From positions 62,001-126,000 of the forward strand of contig NZ_JAVREH010000003.1 of NCBI RefSeq assembly GCF_031845305.1: 64,000 nt of DNA. Direction: 5' to 3'. The first letter of the stretch is position 1. Every line of letters begins with the position of its first letter. Of this stretch, positions 62,506 through 64,000 are shown piece by piece. The stretch comes from Jatrophihabitans_A lederbergiae (GTDB lineage Bacteria > Actinomycetota > Actinomycetes > Mycobacteriales > Jatrophihabitantaceae). A model generated the notes under the pieces. That model searched no databases, was not told where the DNA came from, and worked only from the letters and a program-made list of their open reading frames with translations. A program made the translations under genes and the position numbers.

Positions 62506-62958
62506 ATGGCTCGTTTCATCGCTCGGTGCGCGATGCGGTGGTCGGATATGGACGCCTACGGCCACGTCAACAACACCGCCTACCTCGCCTACCTCGAGCA
62601 GGCCCGGGTGTCGATGTTCTTCGACCGCTACGACTCGTCCTTCTCGCGTGGCACCGTGGTGTCCCATCACGAGATCACCTACCTCCGTCCGGTCGTGTAT
62701 CACCCGGAGCCCCTGCGCCTGGAGCTGTGGGTGGATCGGATCAGGGGCGCGTCCTTCAACGTGCTGTACGACGTGTTCGACGGTGACACCTTGGCGGCCC
62801 AGGCCCGGACGACGCTGGTGACCTTCGACTTCGACACCGACCGGCCACGGCGACTGACCACCGAGGAGCGGGCCATTCTCGACGAGTACACGGACAGGTC
62901 TGCCGAGAGCGCCGGCGACACGGCCGACGCGGCTGCCACCCGGCAGAGCGCGGGTTAA
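62506..62958 (+). CDS. Acyl-CoA thioesterase, 4HBT hotdog family
   Basis: A 150-residue hotdog-fold protein with the 4-hydroxybenzoyl-CoA thioesterase-type signature RWSDMDAYGHVNNTAYLAYL near residue 11, whose Asp is catalytic in the family. Substrate unknown. It is 26 bases after ettA and four bases before the next gene, forming a small operon. The tail beyond residue ~130 is disordered and Ala-rich. Confidence 0.88.
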   Translation: MARFIARCAMRWSDMDAYGHVNNTAYLAYLEQARVSMFFDRYDSSFSRGTVVSHHEITYLRPVVYHPEPLRLELWVDRIRGASFNVLYDVFDGDTLAAQARTTLVTFDFDTDRPRRLTTEERAILDEYTDRSAESAGDTADAAATRQSAG

Positions 62959-62962
62959 AGCG

Positions 62963-63577
62963 ATGACGACCTCCCTTCTCGACGGCGCGCAGCTGCGGGA
63001 CTTCACCCCGCTGGCCGAGCGGGCGGTATCCGTCGACGCGGCGTCGCTGATCCGGTTCCGGCGTGGTCCGGCAACGGTGGCTGGTTACGTCCGGCTGCCC
63101 TACGACGTCCTTGCCGGTCGTACGCTCGCGCTCCAGTCGCTCGGCGATGGATCCTTCGATGTCACGGTGTCGGCGGCGGACTTCCTGCGGTGGGTCGACG
63201 ATCCCGCCGTGGTGCCGGTGGCCAAGGACGCGCACTGGCTCAGCGCTCTACCGCCCCGGGCGGGCTGGCAACGGGTGGAGCTGGTGCCCGATTCGGTGAT
63301 CCGCGACCTCATCCGGTCGGGGGCCTCGCTTGCTCCCGATGCTGCCAGCCGGCGGGGCCAGGAGGCGTTGCTCGCTTCGGTCGTGCTCACCGCGACCGCG
63401 CCCGGTCAGCGAGTGGAGGTGCCGCTCGGGCCGTTCAGCGCGCTCACCCGGATGGGATTCCTGCCGCGGGACGCCCAGGCCGCCGTGGACGTCGCGCCGG
63501 GCTGGATCAGGGTCGCGACCACGCTCGGCTCGACATTCGTCAGCACCGGCAACGCACTGGGCATGCTCAGCCTCTGA
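62963..63577 (+). CDS. Conserved-looking actinobacterial protein, unknown
   Basis: A 204-residue soluble protein I cannot assign. Features: an Arg/Leu-rich N-terminal half with FRRGPATVAGYVRLPYDVLA, a middle with PAVVPVAKDAHWLSALPPR, and a hydrophobic Gly-rich end. No signal peptide or membrane segment. It is four bases after the thioesterase gene and probably cotranscribed with ettA. Confidence 0.75.
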   Translation: MTTSLLDGAQLRDFTPLAERAVSVDAASLIRFRRGPATVAGYVRLPYDVLAGRTLALQSLGDGSFDVTVSAADFLRWVDDPAVVPVAKDAHWLSALPPRAGWQRVELVPDSVIRDLIRSGASLAPDAASRRGQEALLASVVLTATAPGQRVEVPLGPFSALTRMGFLPRDAQAAVDVAPGWIRVATTLGSTFVSTGNALGMLSL

Positions 63578-63596
63578 ACGACGGCAGTACGGCGCT

Positions 63597-64000
63597 TCAG
63601 GGAAGAACGTTTACCGGTACGCCGTGATCGGCGACCGTGGCCACCCGCACCGGCTCGAAGGTGCCCGGGTCGCCCGACCCCACGCTCACCGCGACGGTGA
63701 GCTGAGCACCCTGATGCTCCTCGGACGACACGTGCTCCATCGACACCTGCGCGAGCGGGACGCGGCCGGCCGCGGCGCTCAGGATGTCGTGCACCCGGTC
63801 TTGCTCGTCCGGCGGCCAGTACTGCGCGGTGACGGAGTTCCACACCACCGTCAGCACCCGGTGGCCGGCGTCCTCGGACAGCCGGGCGTCCAGCCACTCG
63901 CTCGCGGTGGAGCGGTCCACCGTCACCGGATGGTGCGCGGCGACCTGCAGGGCAGCCTTCAGCCGCTCGTGCCGTTCCAGGTCGTCCGGCCACACGAACG
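63597..64000 (-). CDS. DUF2332 family protein, C-terminal part
   Basis: The visible 134 codons on the minus strand are the C-terminus of a DUF2332 protein (WPDDLERHERLKAALQVAAH at the right edge, then VLTVVWNSVTAQYWPP). The 5' part lies beyond the window. Function of the family is not established. It is convergent with the preceding operon, 19 bases apart. Confidence 0.8.
   Translation of the reverse strand, partial: FVWPDDLERHERLKAALQVAAHHPVTVDRSTASEWLDARLSEDAGHRVLTVVWNSVTAQYWPPDEQDRVHDILSAAAGRVPLAQVSMEHVSSEEHQGAQLTVAVSVGSGDPGTFEPVRVATVADHGVPVNVLP

Overview
The window is about 64 kb of high-GC DNA from an actinobacterium. The evidence is very high G+C, frequent GTG/TTG starts, an Mca-like mycothiol S-conjugate amidase, the block hrcA-dnaJ2-rsmE-HIT-phoH-ybeY-CBS protein-cytidine deaminase, and a fused ChlI/ChlD-type chelatase in a B12 operon. 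No rRNA is present and I cannot name a genus; a non-Streptomyces soil actinobacterium is plausible.

Layout. Bases 1-19,475 are core genes: comEC (cut by the window edge), holA, rpsT, lepA, mca, fatty-acid/CoA enzymes, hemW, hrcA with a CIRCE operator before dnaJ, rsmE, phoH, ybeY. Bases 19,476-26,410 are a zone of gene decay ending at tRNA-Lys. It holds a frameshifted mycothiol-isomerase-like gene, an MFS remnant, a duplicated scrap of a beta-propeller gene and a broken reductase, plus intact mug, SRPBCC and arsR genes. Bases 26,590-36,564 are a cobalamin riboswitch, a 19-codon leader ORF and seven tightly coupled B12 genes (cobD, cobQ, chelatase, cobO, cobB, a CobE-CobC fusion and a BluB-CobT fusion). 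tRNA-His, orn, two glycosyltransferase genes and a crotonase follow.

Bases 41,167-58,764 look like a specialised-metabolite gene cluster, and this is the most interesting part. A 13-gene plus-strand run encodes a 2OG-Fe(II) oxygenase, a cupin, an MFS exporter, a LeuA-like synthase, a Dabb protein, a DUF2000 protein, a PaaK-like adenylate-forming ligase, a branched-chain-type aminotransferase, a BacA-like prephenate decarboxylase, LeuC, LeuD, GAPDH and RidA. A facing minus-strand run encodes a chorismate mutase, a large FAD/NAD(P)-binding protein, an isochorismatase-fold protein and a second aminotransferase. TetR and LuxR regulators close the cluster at tRNA-Arg. My reading (inference) is as follows: chorismate goes to prephenate or its 4-amino analogue, then undergoes non-aromatising decarboxylation, one-carbon chain extension by LeuA/LeuCD logic and transamination. 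This would give a homologated cyclohexadienyl or cyclohexenyl amino acid, which is then oxidised, activated and exported. The in-operon GAPDH is a candidate self-resistance enzyme. The chemistry recalls amiclenomycin/stravidin and bacilysin, but the gene set (no aminodeoxychorismate synthase, no NRPS, a GAPDH present) fits neither.

Bases 58,776-64,000 return to core genes: an SSB, an HbpS-like protein, a chitinase remnant, ettA, a hotdog thioesterase, an unknown protein and a DUF2332 protein cut by the window edge.
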